This document shows, piece after piece, positions 1 through 9,200 of a DNA stretch of 64,000 bases (position 1 is the stretch's first letter; every line of letters begins with the position of its first letter). The position numbers were made by a program, and so were the translations under genes. Source of the DNA: Chitinophaga arvensicola (lineage in GTDB: Bacteria; Bacteroidota; Bacteroidia; Chitinophagales; Chitinophagaceae); contig NZ_FOJG01000002.1 in assembly GCF_900110835.1 (NCBI RefSeq), positions 3,114,658 to 3,178,657 of the forward strand, written 5' to 3'. The notes below the pieces were generated by a model. That model did not search any database, had not been told where the DNA came from, and saw nothing but the letters and a program-made list of their open reading frames with translations.

Positions 1-2
1 TC

Positions 3-281
3 ATCAATGCGGCCCGGGGAGGCATCCACAATGAACCCGACCTGATTGCCGCTTTACAGGAAGGCATTATCTGGGGCGCCGGGCTGGATGTTACCAACCC
101 GGAACCAATGCACCCGGATAACCCATTGCTGGAAATGCCTACGGTAGCGGTGTTGCCACATATTGGTTCTGCCACTTCAGAAACCAGGAACGCTATGTCG
201 CGTATCGCAGCGGAAAATGTGATTGCTGCGTTAAAAGGTAATCCGGTACCGAACCCCGTAAATCATCTGTATAACCTGTAA
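3..281 (+). CDS. D-isomer 2-hydroxyacid dehydrogenase, C-terminal part (cut by window edge)
   Basis: The frame is open from the first bases and ends with TAA at 279-281, giving the last 92 residues of a protein. It begins with INAARGG and continues with GAGLDVTNPEP and VAVLPHIGSAT. These are the end of the NAD-binding domain of the D-2-hydroxyacid dehydrogenase family (glyoxylate/hydroxypyruvate reductase, D-3-phosphoglycerate dehydrogenase), including the catalytic His of the PHIGSAT segment. The family reduces 2-oxoacids with NAD(P)H in the cytoplasm. Which substrate applies cannot be told without the N-terminus. Its stop abuts the stop of the convergent ABC permease gene with no spacer. 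Confidence 0.85.
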   Translation: MNAARGGIHNEPDLIAALQEGIIWGAGLDVTNPEPMHPDNPLLEMPTVAVLPHIGSATSETRNAMSRIAAENVIAALKGNPVPNPVNHLYNL

Positions 282-2651
282 CTATTCGCTTCTTAAATTA
301 CTGACAGGATTGGCCAGGGCCGCCCGCACGGATTTTACGCCAATGGTAGTCACTACCATAACCACCGTAATAACTACCGGCCATGCAAAAGCCTCCGGGC
401 CAATCGTCAGGCGGTAAGCAAAATCCTGTAACCACTCGTGCATCACATACCAGGCTACCGGTATGGCTATAATCAGGGAGAAGAAGATTAACACAATAAA
501 TTCTTTCAGAAATAACCATAGTATGGATGAAACGCTGGCGCCCAGCACCTTGCGGATGCCGATCTCCTTACGCCGTTGTATAGCCATAAACGATACCAGC
601 CCCAGTAAACCGATACAACCTACCAATACCGCCAGGGAAGAGAAAATACGGATCATTCCCAGCAGCACTTCTTCCGCATGATACATCCGGCTGATATTTT
701 CATCCAGGAACTGATAAGACCAGGTATAGTCCGGATAAGTGTCTTTCCAGACTTTTTCCAATGCTGGTAACAATGTTTTCGCATCCCGGACATTCATTTT
801 CACGGCACAGGAATAGTAACCCTGGAAGTCGCTGTACAAACACAGCGGATCAATTTCTCCATGAAAATCACCGGTATGAAAGTCTTTTACCACGCCCAGA
901 ATGGTAGCCTTTACATCATACACGCCAATGGTTTTGCCGATAACCGCTTCCGGGGAAGCTGCTTTTACGCGCTTTACAAATGTTTCATTCACCAGGCAAC
1001 CATTCAGGGTATCGCCTCCATATAAATTGCGTCCGGCGATCAATTGCAATCCGAAGGTAGCCAGGTAATTGGCGTCTGCCGTTTTGGTACTCATCCGGAA
1101 CGACTCTGTTTTGGGGCGGCCATCATACACAAAATCGTCTTCGTTATTCACCACAGACATAGGAGATGTCAGGCAAAAGCTCACGGCTTTTACCCCGCTC
1201 ATTTCTGAAAAACGGTTACGCAACAGATCTACCGAGCGTTTATTCTCTTCCGGGATATTGATCATCAGGATGCCTGATTTGTTGAAACCGATATCCGTGT
1301 CCATAGATGAACGCAATTGTTTTGATATGATAAGGGTACAACTGATCAGGAACAATACAATCGCAAACTGCGCTACTACCAACACTTTCCGCAATGGAAT
1401 ACCGGCTGTTTGCCCCCCCAGTACTTTTCCCCGCATTGTTTCCACCGGTTTCAGACGCGCCAGCAAACTTCCCGGGTAGTAGCCTACCAGTAAGGTAACC
1501 ACAACGAATAAACTGATGGCAAAGCCCAGGAACCAGGGTTGATATAAATTCCGGGGGCTGATCTTTGTGTCAAACAATTGGTTGAAAGAAGGGAAAGCAG
1601 CGTAGGTTACGGCCACTGATAAAAGAATAGCTGCCAGCACCAGGATGCCGGTTTCCATGATAAACTGCCAGCGTATCATAGTTGCAGAACTACCCAGTAC
1701 TTTTCGTACTCCCGCTTCCCGTGACCGGTAAAAAAGACGGGCTGTAGTGAGATTTATAAAATTGATACCCGCCATCAGTACCAGAAAAAGCCCTACCAGT
1801 GACAATCCCCATAATTGTTTCTTTTCTATCTGGCCATCGTAGATCCGGTTAAAATGAATATCAGATAAGGGCTGCATATAAAGTATCATCTCCTTGTGGC
1901 CTACTTTTTTGAGCAATTGCGGAAAAGCGCCTTCTACTGTAGTTGCGGTTACACCTGGCCGGAGTTTCATAAAACATTGAATAGAAGAAGAAATACCCCC
2001 CCAGCTGCTGTCGCTACCCAACCAGGGGTTGGCTATCTTATAACTGGCATAGGAGAGATAGATCTGCTGCTGGTTGCTGCTATTCTCCGGGATATCCTTC
2101 ATGACCCCTACAATGGTATATTGGTACTTATTATTCAGTAAAATCTGCTTGCCGATCACATCTGTGCCTGAAAAAAAGCGCCGGGCTTCTTTTTCTGTAA
2201 TGAGCGCCTGGTAAGGTGCCTGCAGGGCATCTACCGTACCACTCACCAATGGATAATTAAAAATATTGAAATATGCGGGTTCCACGTATGCCGCAGCGCT
2301 ATGGAACATTTTGCGTACCTCGCCGTTGCCCACAGTTACCTGTGGTTCTCCCCAATCGGCGCGCATCGCTACATTTTCTGCAAAGGTATAGTCGGCTGCA
2401 AACGCCTTACCAAAGGGTTGCGGCAAACCCTGTGAATAGTCGTCCCCTCCAAAGGTAGTTTTAGAAACCACCCGGTAAATACGTTCTTTATCTTTATGAA
2501 AATTATCAAAACTCAGGTGATAGTGAAGCAAACAGGCAATCAGCATCGCACCTGCAAACCCGGTAGTAAGACCAGCGAGATTGATGAATGTAAATAACGG
2601 CTGATGACGGATATTTCTCCAGGCTGTTCGAAACCAGTTAAGTTGCAGCAT
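282..2651 (-). CDS. ABC transporter permease, MacB/FtsX type with two FtsX domains
   Basis: This 789-residue inner-membrane permease starts MLQLNWFRTAW. The frame runs further upstream, but the ATG at 2651 begins the conserved WRNIRHQPLFTFINLAG segment and sits just after a sigma-54-like promoter, so it is preferred. TM1 is followed by a periplasmic MacB-core region, three membrane segments with the motif YRSREAGVRKVLGS, a second periplasmic region, and a final FtsX domain with RRKEIGIRKVLGAS. Such proteins couple an ATPase made elsewhere to periplasmic work or export. No ATPase gene lies beside it. The substrate is unknown. Regulation by sigma-54 and an upstream activator is inferred from 2681-2754. 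Confidence 0.9.
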   Translation of the reverse strand: MLQLNWFRTAWRNIRHQPLFTFINLAGLTTGFAGAMLIACLLHYHLSFDNFHKDKERIYRVVSKTTFGGDDYSQGLPQPFGKAFAADYTFAENVAMRADWGEPQVTVGNGEVRKMFHSAAAYVEPAYFNIFNYPLVSGTVDALQAPYQALITEKEARRFFSGTDVIGKQILLNNKYQYTIVGVMKDIPENSSNQQQIYLSYASYKIANPWLGSDSSWGGISSSIQCFMKLRPGVTATTVEGAFPQLLKKVGHKEMILYMQPLSDIHFNRIYDGQIEKKQLWGLSLVGLFLVLMAGINFINLTTARLFYRSREAGVRKVLGSSATMIRWQFIMETGILVLAAILLSVAVTYAAFPSFNQLFDTKISPRNLYQPWFLGFAISLFVVVTLLVGYYPGSLLARLKPVETMRGKVLGGQTAGIPLRKVLVVAQFAIVLFLISCTLIISKQLRSSMDTDIGFNKSGILMINIPEENKRSVDLLRNRFSEMSGVKAVSFCLTSPMSVVNNEDDFVYDGRPKTESFRMSTKTADANYLATFGLQLIAGRNLYGGDTLNGCLVNETFVKRVKAASPEAVIGKTIGVYDVKATILGVVKDFHTGDFHGEIDPLCLYSDFQGYYSCAVKMNVRDAKTLLPALEKVWKDTYPDYTWSYQFLDENISRMYHAEEVLLGMIRIFSSLAVLVGCIGLLGLVSFMAIQRRKEIGIRKVLGASVSSILWLFLKEFIVLIFFSLIIAIPVAWYVMHEWLQDFAYRLTIGPEAFAWPVVITVVMVVTTIGVKSVRAALANPVSNLRSE

Positions 2652-2680
2652 ATGGGAGTATTTTTTCAGAAAACCAGGGC

Positions 2681-2697
2681 TGCATAAAACAGGCCAA
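2681..2697 (-). promoter_or_regulatory. Candidate sigma-54 (-24/-12) promoter of the ABC permease gene
   Basis: Read on the minus strand this is TTGGCCTGTTTTATGCA. It has the invariant GG and GC exactly ten bases apart and fits most of the consensus YTGGCACGnnnnTTGCW. The predicted transcription start near 2669 leaves an 18-base leader before the ATG at 2651. The palindrome at 2739-2754 lies upstream at a distance suited to an enhancer-binding activator. Confidence 0.5.
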
Positions 2698-2738
2698 TCC
2701 TGAAACCCTTTGCCAACGCGAGCCTTTACCAGCACGAT

Positions 2739-2754
2739 TGTCCGCAAACGGACA
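2739..2754. promoter_or_regulatory. Perfect palindrome TGTCCG-N4-CGGACA, candidate activator site
   Basis: Two perfect 6-bp arms flank a CAAA spacer. A further half-site GTCCGC lies at 2759-2764. The site sits between the DUF502 stop and the ABC permease start, about 42 bp upstream of the sigma-54-like promoter. That is the usual layout for an NtrC-family activator site. The regulator is not encoded in this window. Confidence 0.55.
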
Positions 2755-2787
2755 GGAAGTCCGCAGATGAACAGGAGTAATTTACAA

Positions 2788-3360
2788 TCATACCAACTGC
2801 GACAACCCAGTTCCAAAGCCCTCGATGCTTTCTTTCATATGATGCAGGGAGCCGGGTAATAATTTCAGGCGCTCTTCTTTCACAATATAAATTCTTCCGG
2901 AACTCGCATTGGGCGCGTTAGGGATGTATACCACATGCCAGCCGGCTGCATTTTTCTCTATGAGAATACCCGGTTGCCAGGCTTCTTCCAGCCAGATCAG
3001 CACACCGTGGCGACCGGTTTCCTCACCGGCACTCTCCTGCGCTAACATCTGGATAAAAATAAATCCGGGCATAAAACGCAGTACGTTTTTATCGAGCCAG
3101 CGATGCACCACGCCCACCTTTTCCAGTCGCGTGAGCAAGCCCGCCAGGTAACACAACAACAGCAATACTACCGTTGTCAGCAGTGCCAGTAAAGTAAATC
3201 CGAAAAGACGTTCGATATCAAAATAGGCCATGATGCGTCTTACCACCAGGTGGATGGCCATCCACATTTTTCCAATGAAAAAGCACACCACAATGATCGG
3301 GAGAATCAGCATACAACCACGGAGAATTGTTTTGCGGATAGTAGCGGGAAAGAGTTTCAT
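2788..3360 (-). CDS. DUF502 family membrane protein
   Basis: A 190-residue protein with two N-terminal membrane helices (about 10-35 and 50-75), then a cytoplasmic or periplasmic domain containing PGFIFIQMLAQESAGEE and a VVYIPNAPNASSGRIYIV segment. This PNAPNxxSGR region is typical of DUF502, a family of unknown biochemical role sometimes described as transporter-like. It is transcribed toward the ABC permease gene, 136 bp away. That gene appears to have its own promoter, so a shared operon is possible but not required. Confidence 0.8.
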   Translation of the reverse strand: MKLFPATIRKTILRGCMLILPIIVVCFFIGKMWMAIHLVVRRIMAYFDIERLFGFTLLALLTTVVLLLLCYLAGLLTRLEKVGVVHRWLDKNVLRFMPGFIFIQMLAQESAGEETGRHGVLIWLEEAWQPGILIEKNAAGWHVVYIPNAPNASSGRIYIVKEERLKLLPGSLHHMKESIEGFGTGLSQLV

Positions 3361-3402
3361 GTGTCTGGTTTGCCCTCCATAAACAAATGTTGACGGTGAT
3401 TG

Positions 3403-3430
3403 TTGGGTTAATACATATTCATTAACTTTA
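3403..3430 (+). promoter_or_regulatory. Candidate promoter of the thiolase gene
   Basis: TTG at 3403-3405 is separated by 17 bp from TAACTTTA at 3423-3430. The second box matches the Bacteroidota -7 element TAnnTTTG at all but the last base. The thiolase ATG follows 16 bp later. Confidence 0.4.
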
Positions 3431-3446
3431 GCTAAAGCTCTCCCTC

Positions 3447-4709
3447 ATGAAAAAGGTCGCTATCATCGGCGGATTACGGATCCCTTTCGTTAAGTCCTTT
3501 AAAGAATATAATCATATCAGCAACCAGGAAATGCTCACTTTCTGTTTAAACGGACTGGTGGAAAAATATGGTCTGGCCGGCAAACGCCTGGGAGAAGTAG
3601 CGCTGGGAGCGCTTTTAAACCGGTCTACCGACTGGAACTTTGCCCGCGAATGTGTGCTGGGTACTGCGCTGGATCCGCATACACCAGGCTATAGCGTACT
3701 GAGAGCCTGTGGTACCAGCCTGGATACCACCATCCAACTGGGGCTGCGCATCGCCTGCGGACAGATAGATACCGCCATTAGCGGCGGCAGCGATACCAAC
3801 AGCGATATTCCACTACTGTTTCAACAGCACCTGGCGTGGAAGCTCGCCGATCTGCGCGCGGCGAAAACATTTTCACAGCGATTGAAAATCATCGCTTCCA
3901 TCCGCCTGAAAGACCTGAAACCTTTATATCCTTCTATTGTAGAGCCCAGAACGGGGCTATCGATGGGACAACATACAGAAAAAATGGTGAAGGAATGGGG
4001 CATTACCCGGGAAGAACAGGACGCATTGGCCTACCGTAGTCATATGAATGCCGCCAAAGCCTACGGGGAAGGCTTTTTCAGTGATCTGCTTCTGCCATTC
4101 AAAGGCGTTAAAAAAGATACCATCATCCGGGCAGATACTACCCCTGAAAAACTGGCAGCACTAAAACCTGCGTTCGACTTCAGCGGCAATGGCTCTCTCA
4201 CCGCCGGGAACAGCACCTTGTATACCGATGGTGCGTCTGCATTACTGATGGCCTCAGAGGAGTATGCACAACAACAGAACTGGCCGGTGCTGGCGCACCT
4301 GGTGGATGCAGAAACAGCAGCAGTAGATTATGTGAACGGTGAAGGATTGCTTATGGCGCCTACCTACGCGGTAGCACGGATGCTGAAACGCAATCACCTG
4401 AAACTACAAGACTTCGATATCTATGAAATCCACGAAGCTTTCAGCGGGCAGGTACTCTGCACACTGAAAGCCTGGGAAGATGCCGCCTACTGTAAAAAGC
4501 TGGGATGGGAGGCGCCACTCGGCAGCATTGATCGCAGCAAATTGAATACAAAAGGAGGAAGTGTTGCTATCGGTCACCCTTTTGCAGCCACCGGTACGCG
4601 GATCCTGGCGCAAACGGCTAAAATATTGCAGCAACGCGGCAGCGGCAGGGCATTGATCTCTATCTGTACCGCCGGCGGCATGGGCGTAGTAGCTATCCTG
4701 GAAAGATAA
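3447..4709 (+). CDS. Acetyl-CoA acyltransferase (thiolase), FadI-like
   Basis: This 420-residue thiolase has the nucleophilic Cys88 in LRACGTSLD, a His in the EIHEAFSGQ segment, the GGSVAIGHPFAATGTR motif and the second active-site Cys in SICTAGGMG. Family members cleave 3-ketoacyl-CoA with CoA in beta-oxidation or condense two acyl-CoAs. The length and motif order resemble FadI rather than the shorter biosynthetic acetoacetyl-CoA thiolases. No other beta-oxidation gene is adjacent, so it is probably a single-gene unit. The convergent HD-domain gene ends 3 bp away. Confidence 0.92.
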   Translation: MKKVAIIGGLRIPFVKSFKEYNHISNQEMLTFCLNGLVEKYGLAGKRLGEVALGALLNRSTDWNFARECVLGTALDPHTPGYSVLRACGTSLDTTIQLGLRIACGQIDTAISGGSDTNSDIPLLFQQHLAWKLADLRAAKTFSQRLKIIASIRLKDLKPLYPSIVEPRTGLSMGQHTEKMVKEWGITREEQDALAYRSHMNAAKAYGEGFFSDLLLPFKGVKKDTIIRADTTPEKLAALKPAFDFSGNGSLTAGNSTLYTDGASALLMASEEYAQQQNWPVLAHLVDAETAAVDYVNGEGLLMAPTYAVARMLKRNHLKLQDFDIYEIHEAFSGQVLCTLKAWEDAAYCKKLGWEAPLGSIDRSKLNTKGGSVAIGHPFAATGTRILAQTAKILQQRGSGRALISICTAGGMGVVAILER

Positions 4710-4712
4710 ATG

Positions 4713-5351
4713 TTACTCGCTCCACGGAGAATGCAGAATACAATCGCAGAAGTTTTTACGTTTGAATTCCGGAATCATATAAGCACATACATCTGCCTTG
4801 ATATTACCAAAGGTTGTTTCCGTTTTATGTTCAAACCCTCCAAAAAAGGTAGGAATAATCTTTTTCTTAAAGCCATTACGCGGAAATGCGGCCAGGATAG
4901 CCAACCGGTGTTCTTCGCTCAGGTGTTCATATCCTTCTCCCATTACATCCAGTCCTACTCCACTATACATCAACGCCACTTCCGGCTCCTTGTATTCCGC
5001 AATACCAATAGTCGTGTGCAATGCGATGGTATCCCATACCAATTGCTGCGAGGCAGGTGGCACGCCATGCGAGCGTAAAAAATCACGGGCGGCATTGGCG
5101 CCATCTACTTCAAACCGCTTATCCGGACTGCTGTAATGCGGCTGTAATCCGAGGTCATGAAAGGCGGCGCTGATATACAACAGCTCAGGATCAAAAGGCA
5201 GGTTCCTGCGCTGCCCGTTTAATACTGCAAAAATATAAACGCGGAGAGAGTGATTATACAGGAATTCCGTTCCATGTTCGCGTAATAACTCCGTGGCTTG
5301 TACGGCCAGTTGACTATCGGGTATTTTCACCCCTGCAATTGTTTTACACAT
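4713..5351 (-). CDS. HD domain protein
   Basis: A predicted 212-residue soluble protein, starting MCKTIAGVKIPD. The metal-binding HD signature appears as NHSLRVY followed by AAFHDLGL, with a later His in DTIALHTTIGI. HD proteins are metal-dependent phosphohydrolases or lyases, and this one resembles cyanamide hydratase-like or phosphohydrolase HD proteins. The substrate is unknown. An in-frame upstream start exists at 5387, but a TACCTTTG promoter box at 5371-5378 lies inside that extension, which favours 5351. Confidence 0.8.
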   Translation of the reverse strand: MCKTIAGVKIPDSQLAVQATELLREHGTEFLYNHSLRVYIFAVLNGQRRNLPFDPELLYISAAFHDLGLQPHYSSPDKRFEVDGANAARDFLRSHGVPPASQQLVWDTIALHTTIGIAEYKEPEVALMYSGVGLDVMGEGYEHLSEEHRLAILAAFPRNGFKKKIIPTFFGGFEHKTETTFGNIKADVCAYMIPEFKRKNFCDCILHSPWSE

Positions 5352-5370
5352 ACGATTTGCTTTTATGCTA

Positions 5371-5378
5371 CAAAGGTA
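5371..5378 (-). promoter_or_regulatory. -7 box TACCTTTG for the HD-domain gene
   Basis: On the minus strand the sequence is an exact TAnnTTTG match, 20 bp upstream of the chosen ATG at 5351. No good TTTG -33 box was found at the ideal spacing. Confidence 0.45.
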
Positions 5379-5417
5379 GACTGGCAAAGCATTAGCGGGA
5401 ATAACAAAAGCAGTGTA

Positions 5418-6257
5418 TTACATACCAATTTGTGCAAAATCCTGACGATAGCCGAGTGGAGAATGACCGGTATTTTTCTTAAAGAAGTTACTGAATTGAA
5501 AAGGTGTGCTAAAGTGAAGCCGTGCAGCGATTTCCTTCACCGGCATCGTGGTGAACTGCAGGAGACGTTTGGCTTCTGCTATCAGCTGTTCGCTGATCAG
5601 CATCTTGGGGGTTTTACGACTGTATTGCTGGCAAATATCTATCAGCTTGCGTGGTGCAATATGCAGTTGTTTCGCAAACGCATGTACCTGGTGCGAAGGA
5701 TGTACCTCTTCCTGTAACAGGGTAATAAACTGCTGATAGATTTTATAATGATGATTATTGGTATCCGCGAGCAATTCCTCGTTGATATTGGCAATTTTAA
5801 TCACCAGGATCTTGAGGTAAGCGGCCAGCACATCTGCTTTATTGGAATAATCCAGGCGCTGGTATTCTGTCAGCATATCGTGGAAAAGGCGATCCAGTTC
5901 CGATGTAGTGGCCACAGATGGACTAAAGTGCTGATGCGCTTTGATATCGCCATATAGTGTGGCTTTGCAGTTACGGGCGCTCACCGGGGTACGGTCCCAG
6001 AAGCAATCACCGAATACCAGGTGGATGGCTTGTACAGGATGCTTTTGGGTAAGTTTCCAGGATTGTCCTTTACCTATCAGGATCAGGGTACCCGGCGTTA
6101 GCGGGAAACCGGCACCGGCGATCTGCATGGCGCCATTTCCCCGCATGATCCAGCACATCTCGTTGTCTGTGGCGGTTTGTATACCGGCTGGCAACAGCTC
6201 TTCACGGATCGTAAATCCGTCCGTGAGGAGCTGTGTATTGGTGGGTGACAATGCCAT
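5418..6257 (-). CDS. AraC family transcriptional regulator
   Basis: A 279-residue protein with a cupin-like ligand domain (about 15-130; MRGNGAMQIAG, LTPGTLILIGKGQ) and a C-terminal pair of helix-turn-helix motifs (about 180-275). The second HTH reads VKEIAARLHFSTPFQFSNFFKKNTGHSPLGYR, shown here only by its key parts: the EIAARLHFS turn and the GHSPLGYR end. It probably binds a small ligand and controls nearby transcription. Neighbours are the HD gene and the large cytochrome gene, both on the same strand. It has a promoter box of its own at 6280-6287. Confidence 0.9.
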   Translation of the reverse strand: MALSPTNTQLLTDGFTIREELLPAGIQTATDNEMCWIMRGNGAMQIAGAGFPLTPGTLILIGKGQSWKLTQKHPVQAIHLVFGDCFWDRTPVSARNCKATLYGDIKAHQHFSPSVATTSELDRLFHDMLTEYQRLDYSNKADVLAAYLKILVIKIANINEELLADTNNHHYKIYQQFITLLQEEVHPSHQVHAFAKQLHIAPRKLIDICQQYSRKTPKMLISEQLIAEAKRLLQFTTMPVKEIAARLHFSTPFQFSNFFKKNTGHSPLGYRQDFAQIGM

Positions 6258-6279
6258 GAGAATAAATTAAATCACGGCA

Positions 6280-6287
6280 CAAACTTA
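6280..6287 (-). promoter_or_regulatory. -7 box TAAGTTTG for the AraC gene
   Basis: An exact TAnnTTTG match on the minus strand, 22 bp upstream of the AraC ATG. It abuts the stop codon of the upstream cytochrome gene, so the regulator can be transcribed on its own. Confidence 0.45.
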
Positions 6288-9200
6288 TTACTTTTTCAGG
6301 GAAGACAGGTAAGTAACCAGGTCTACCAGTTCCTGTTGCGGCATGGCGGTAGCCAGACCAGTTGGCATCAGGGAATGTTCATACGGTTTCCTGGAGCTGA
6401 TGTTTTTTTGTTGAATTTTCACGCCTTGTCCGCCGGCGGTCCGTACATCTACTTCGTCCTTCGTTTCGCTGGCAATGTATCCCAGTACTGTGGAGCCATC
6501 TTTCAGCTTAAAGAAATATCCTTCAAAACCGAAGCTGATACCTGCATCCGGCGTTATGACCGCATCATAGAGCGCACTTTTGGTGAGCTTGCTGCCAATT
6601 TCTGTTAAGGCAGGGCCGAAGTTTACGCCGGTATTACCTGCCAGGTGGCAGGTAGCACAATAGCTGGCAAATACTTTTTTCCCTCCGGAGATGTTACCCG
6701 GGAGGGTCACTAATTTATCAACAGGCGCCAGGTCGTGGCGTACGTTTGCAGGTTGGTAATGAGCTACGGCTTTGGCTTTGATATCCTGGCGCCATGCGTG
6801 TGTAAGAACTGCCTGTGCCACGGTATCCAGATCGGCCGGTAATACTTTCCGTTCCACCATATTCCACAGGTCTGCATATCCATCCCATCCGTGACCGAGA
6901 TTACGCGTAGCCTGTTGCCTTAACGTCAACGCATACACGTTATTCTGCATCAGTGAACGGAGCAGTTCACGGTTGGTACGGTCCTGTGCCCGTCCGATGG
7001 CATTAACCAGGGTAAATGCAGCGGCTGTATCCTGCTTCGACATGGCTTTTATTACGAGCGGTTTTCCACCACATTCCAGTAATGTTTTCATGGCATAGCC
7101 GGAGAGGTCGTCGCGTTTGGTATCCAGCACCATTTGCAGCAGGTGGTCGTTCTGATCACGCAGGTGATACTTTAGCACGAGATCCACGAACTCCATCTGT
7201 CCGTTGAACACCAGCAAACTGTTATGCAGCAATGCCGCCATAGCGGGTGTTTGGGGCACCGCGTTGGCATCCAGCTGCAGGAAAGTCAATGCGTTGATAC
7301 TGGCCTGTTGGGGATGAGTTCCCTGCAACAGACTCAGTAACACGGGTGTACTTTCTGCGGCCGGATAAAAATCAAAGGCGCGGAAATAGCGTTTATTTTG
7401 CAATGGATCCTGGTCGGGTTCCTGGATAAGCGCTGCCAGTAAGGGCAGTGCTGCGGCTGTTCTGGCCCGCCAGATAATGTCATGATCCGATGCAGGGTGT
7501 TGTGTATTGGCAGGCAGTTTGCGCCATTCATTAAAGCAGGCATCCCAATTGCCATCAGCGGCAATACCGAGGGCTTCGAGGTACCAACGGTCCTTGCCAT
7601 CATATTGTGCGGCCAGTAATGCCCAGTTGAGGGGCATTTCCTTTTCGCGGCGGTGGTACATCGTCAGCAGCAACTGCCGCCTTACAGCAGCAGAAGTATC
7701 TGTTACCAGCGTGCGATACATTGCCTTATACAGGGTATCTGACGAAAGGCTCATTTCCCCGGCTGCACGGATGGCGGCAATACGGATGTCTTCATTGCTA
7801 TCTTCGAAGGCTTTTTTCACATAGTCAGCACCGTTAGAAAGCCTACTAAGCAGCCATAGTGCGCGTGCCTGGTACCGGGGGTTACCGTCGTGGTACATTT
7901 CCTTCAATGCCCCTTCGGCGGAAGCACCCATACCGCGAAGTTTTGTCCATGCCAGGTAGCGGGTGCTGAGGTTTGGACTTTTCAATGCGGCAACTGCATC
8001 GGCAGCGGTGTTGAGTACTGGTGGTTTCACTTTGTAACTGCTACCGGGTGGGGCTATACGAAATATGCGTCCCCTGTCGAGGTCGCCTACCTGGTGGCCA
8101 CCTACACCGGGGTCGTACCAGTCGGCCACAAACAGGGACCCATCCGGTGCAACACATACGTCTGAAGGCCGGAACCACCGGTCTGTAGCGCTTTCCAGGA
8201 TATTTTCAATAGTGGCCGTATAGCCGGCGCCGTATTTCTTTGCCGGATAGGAACGCACTACATTATGCCCCGGTTCACCGTGGATCATCTGGTTATGAAA
8301 AACAGCCGGCAACAGATCGCCTTCGTAAACCACCATGCCGGTGGGTGAGCCGGAACCTGTTTGCAACAGGTTGGGAACCACGCCCGGATCATTGAGATGC
8401 CAGTGGCGGTAAGGAATGGAATCTTCCATGTTCATACGCCGCGACTGCCAGCTGGCGCCGGTCATCTCATCGGTATATCCGTAATTCCCGTGCTCAAGGA
8501 TATAGTTGATACGGACGCCCCGGTTACCATCATCGTCATTATCGCTCTGCCACATATTACCAAAGGCATCCACCGCCACTTCATAATTGTTGCGGAAATT
8601 ATGCGCCATCACTTCAAGATGGCTTCCGTCTTCATCACAGCGGAAAATCATTCCCTGCCGGTAAGGTTTGCCTTTGTTGGCAATGAGCTGCCCGTCTGCA
8701 TCGCGGATCACGTTGCCGTTTTTATCCAGGATACTATCGCCTGCATTGCCAAAATTGAAATACAATTTACCATCGGGTCCGAAGGTAAAAGCATGGATCG
8801 CGTGATCATGCTGCACACCACCGATGCCACGGAACAACAGTTCTTTTTTATCGGCTTTATCATCTCCGTCGGTATCTGTAAATACAAATACATTGGGACT
8901 ACAGGAAACAATTACTTTATTGCCCAATACACAAATACCCAGTGCCGCATTAATACAGGTATCCTGGTAAAATACTTTAGCCGTATCGGCTTTACCATCT
9001 CCGTCCCTGTCTTCCAGGATCATGATACGGTCGCCGGCGGCTTTGTAGGGATGACCGGGGTTCAGTTCATTGCGGTAGTTGTAGGCTTCTGTTATCCATA
9101 CCCTGCCCTTTTCATCGATATCCATGTTAGTGGGGTTCATGATGGCAGGTTCGCTGGCAAACAGGGTAGTTTGAAGGCCCGCAGCGGTTTTCAATCCGCC

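Noticed and set aside
2652..2816. N-terminal extension of the ABC permease frame to 2816
   Set aside because: It spans the candidate promoter and palindrome and overlaps the DUF502 gene by 29 bp, and the added residues do not look like a membrane-protein start.
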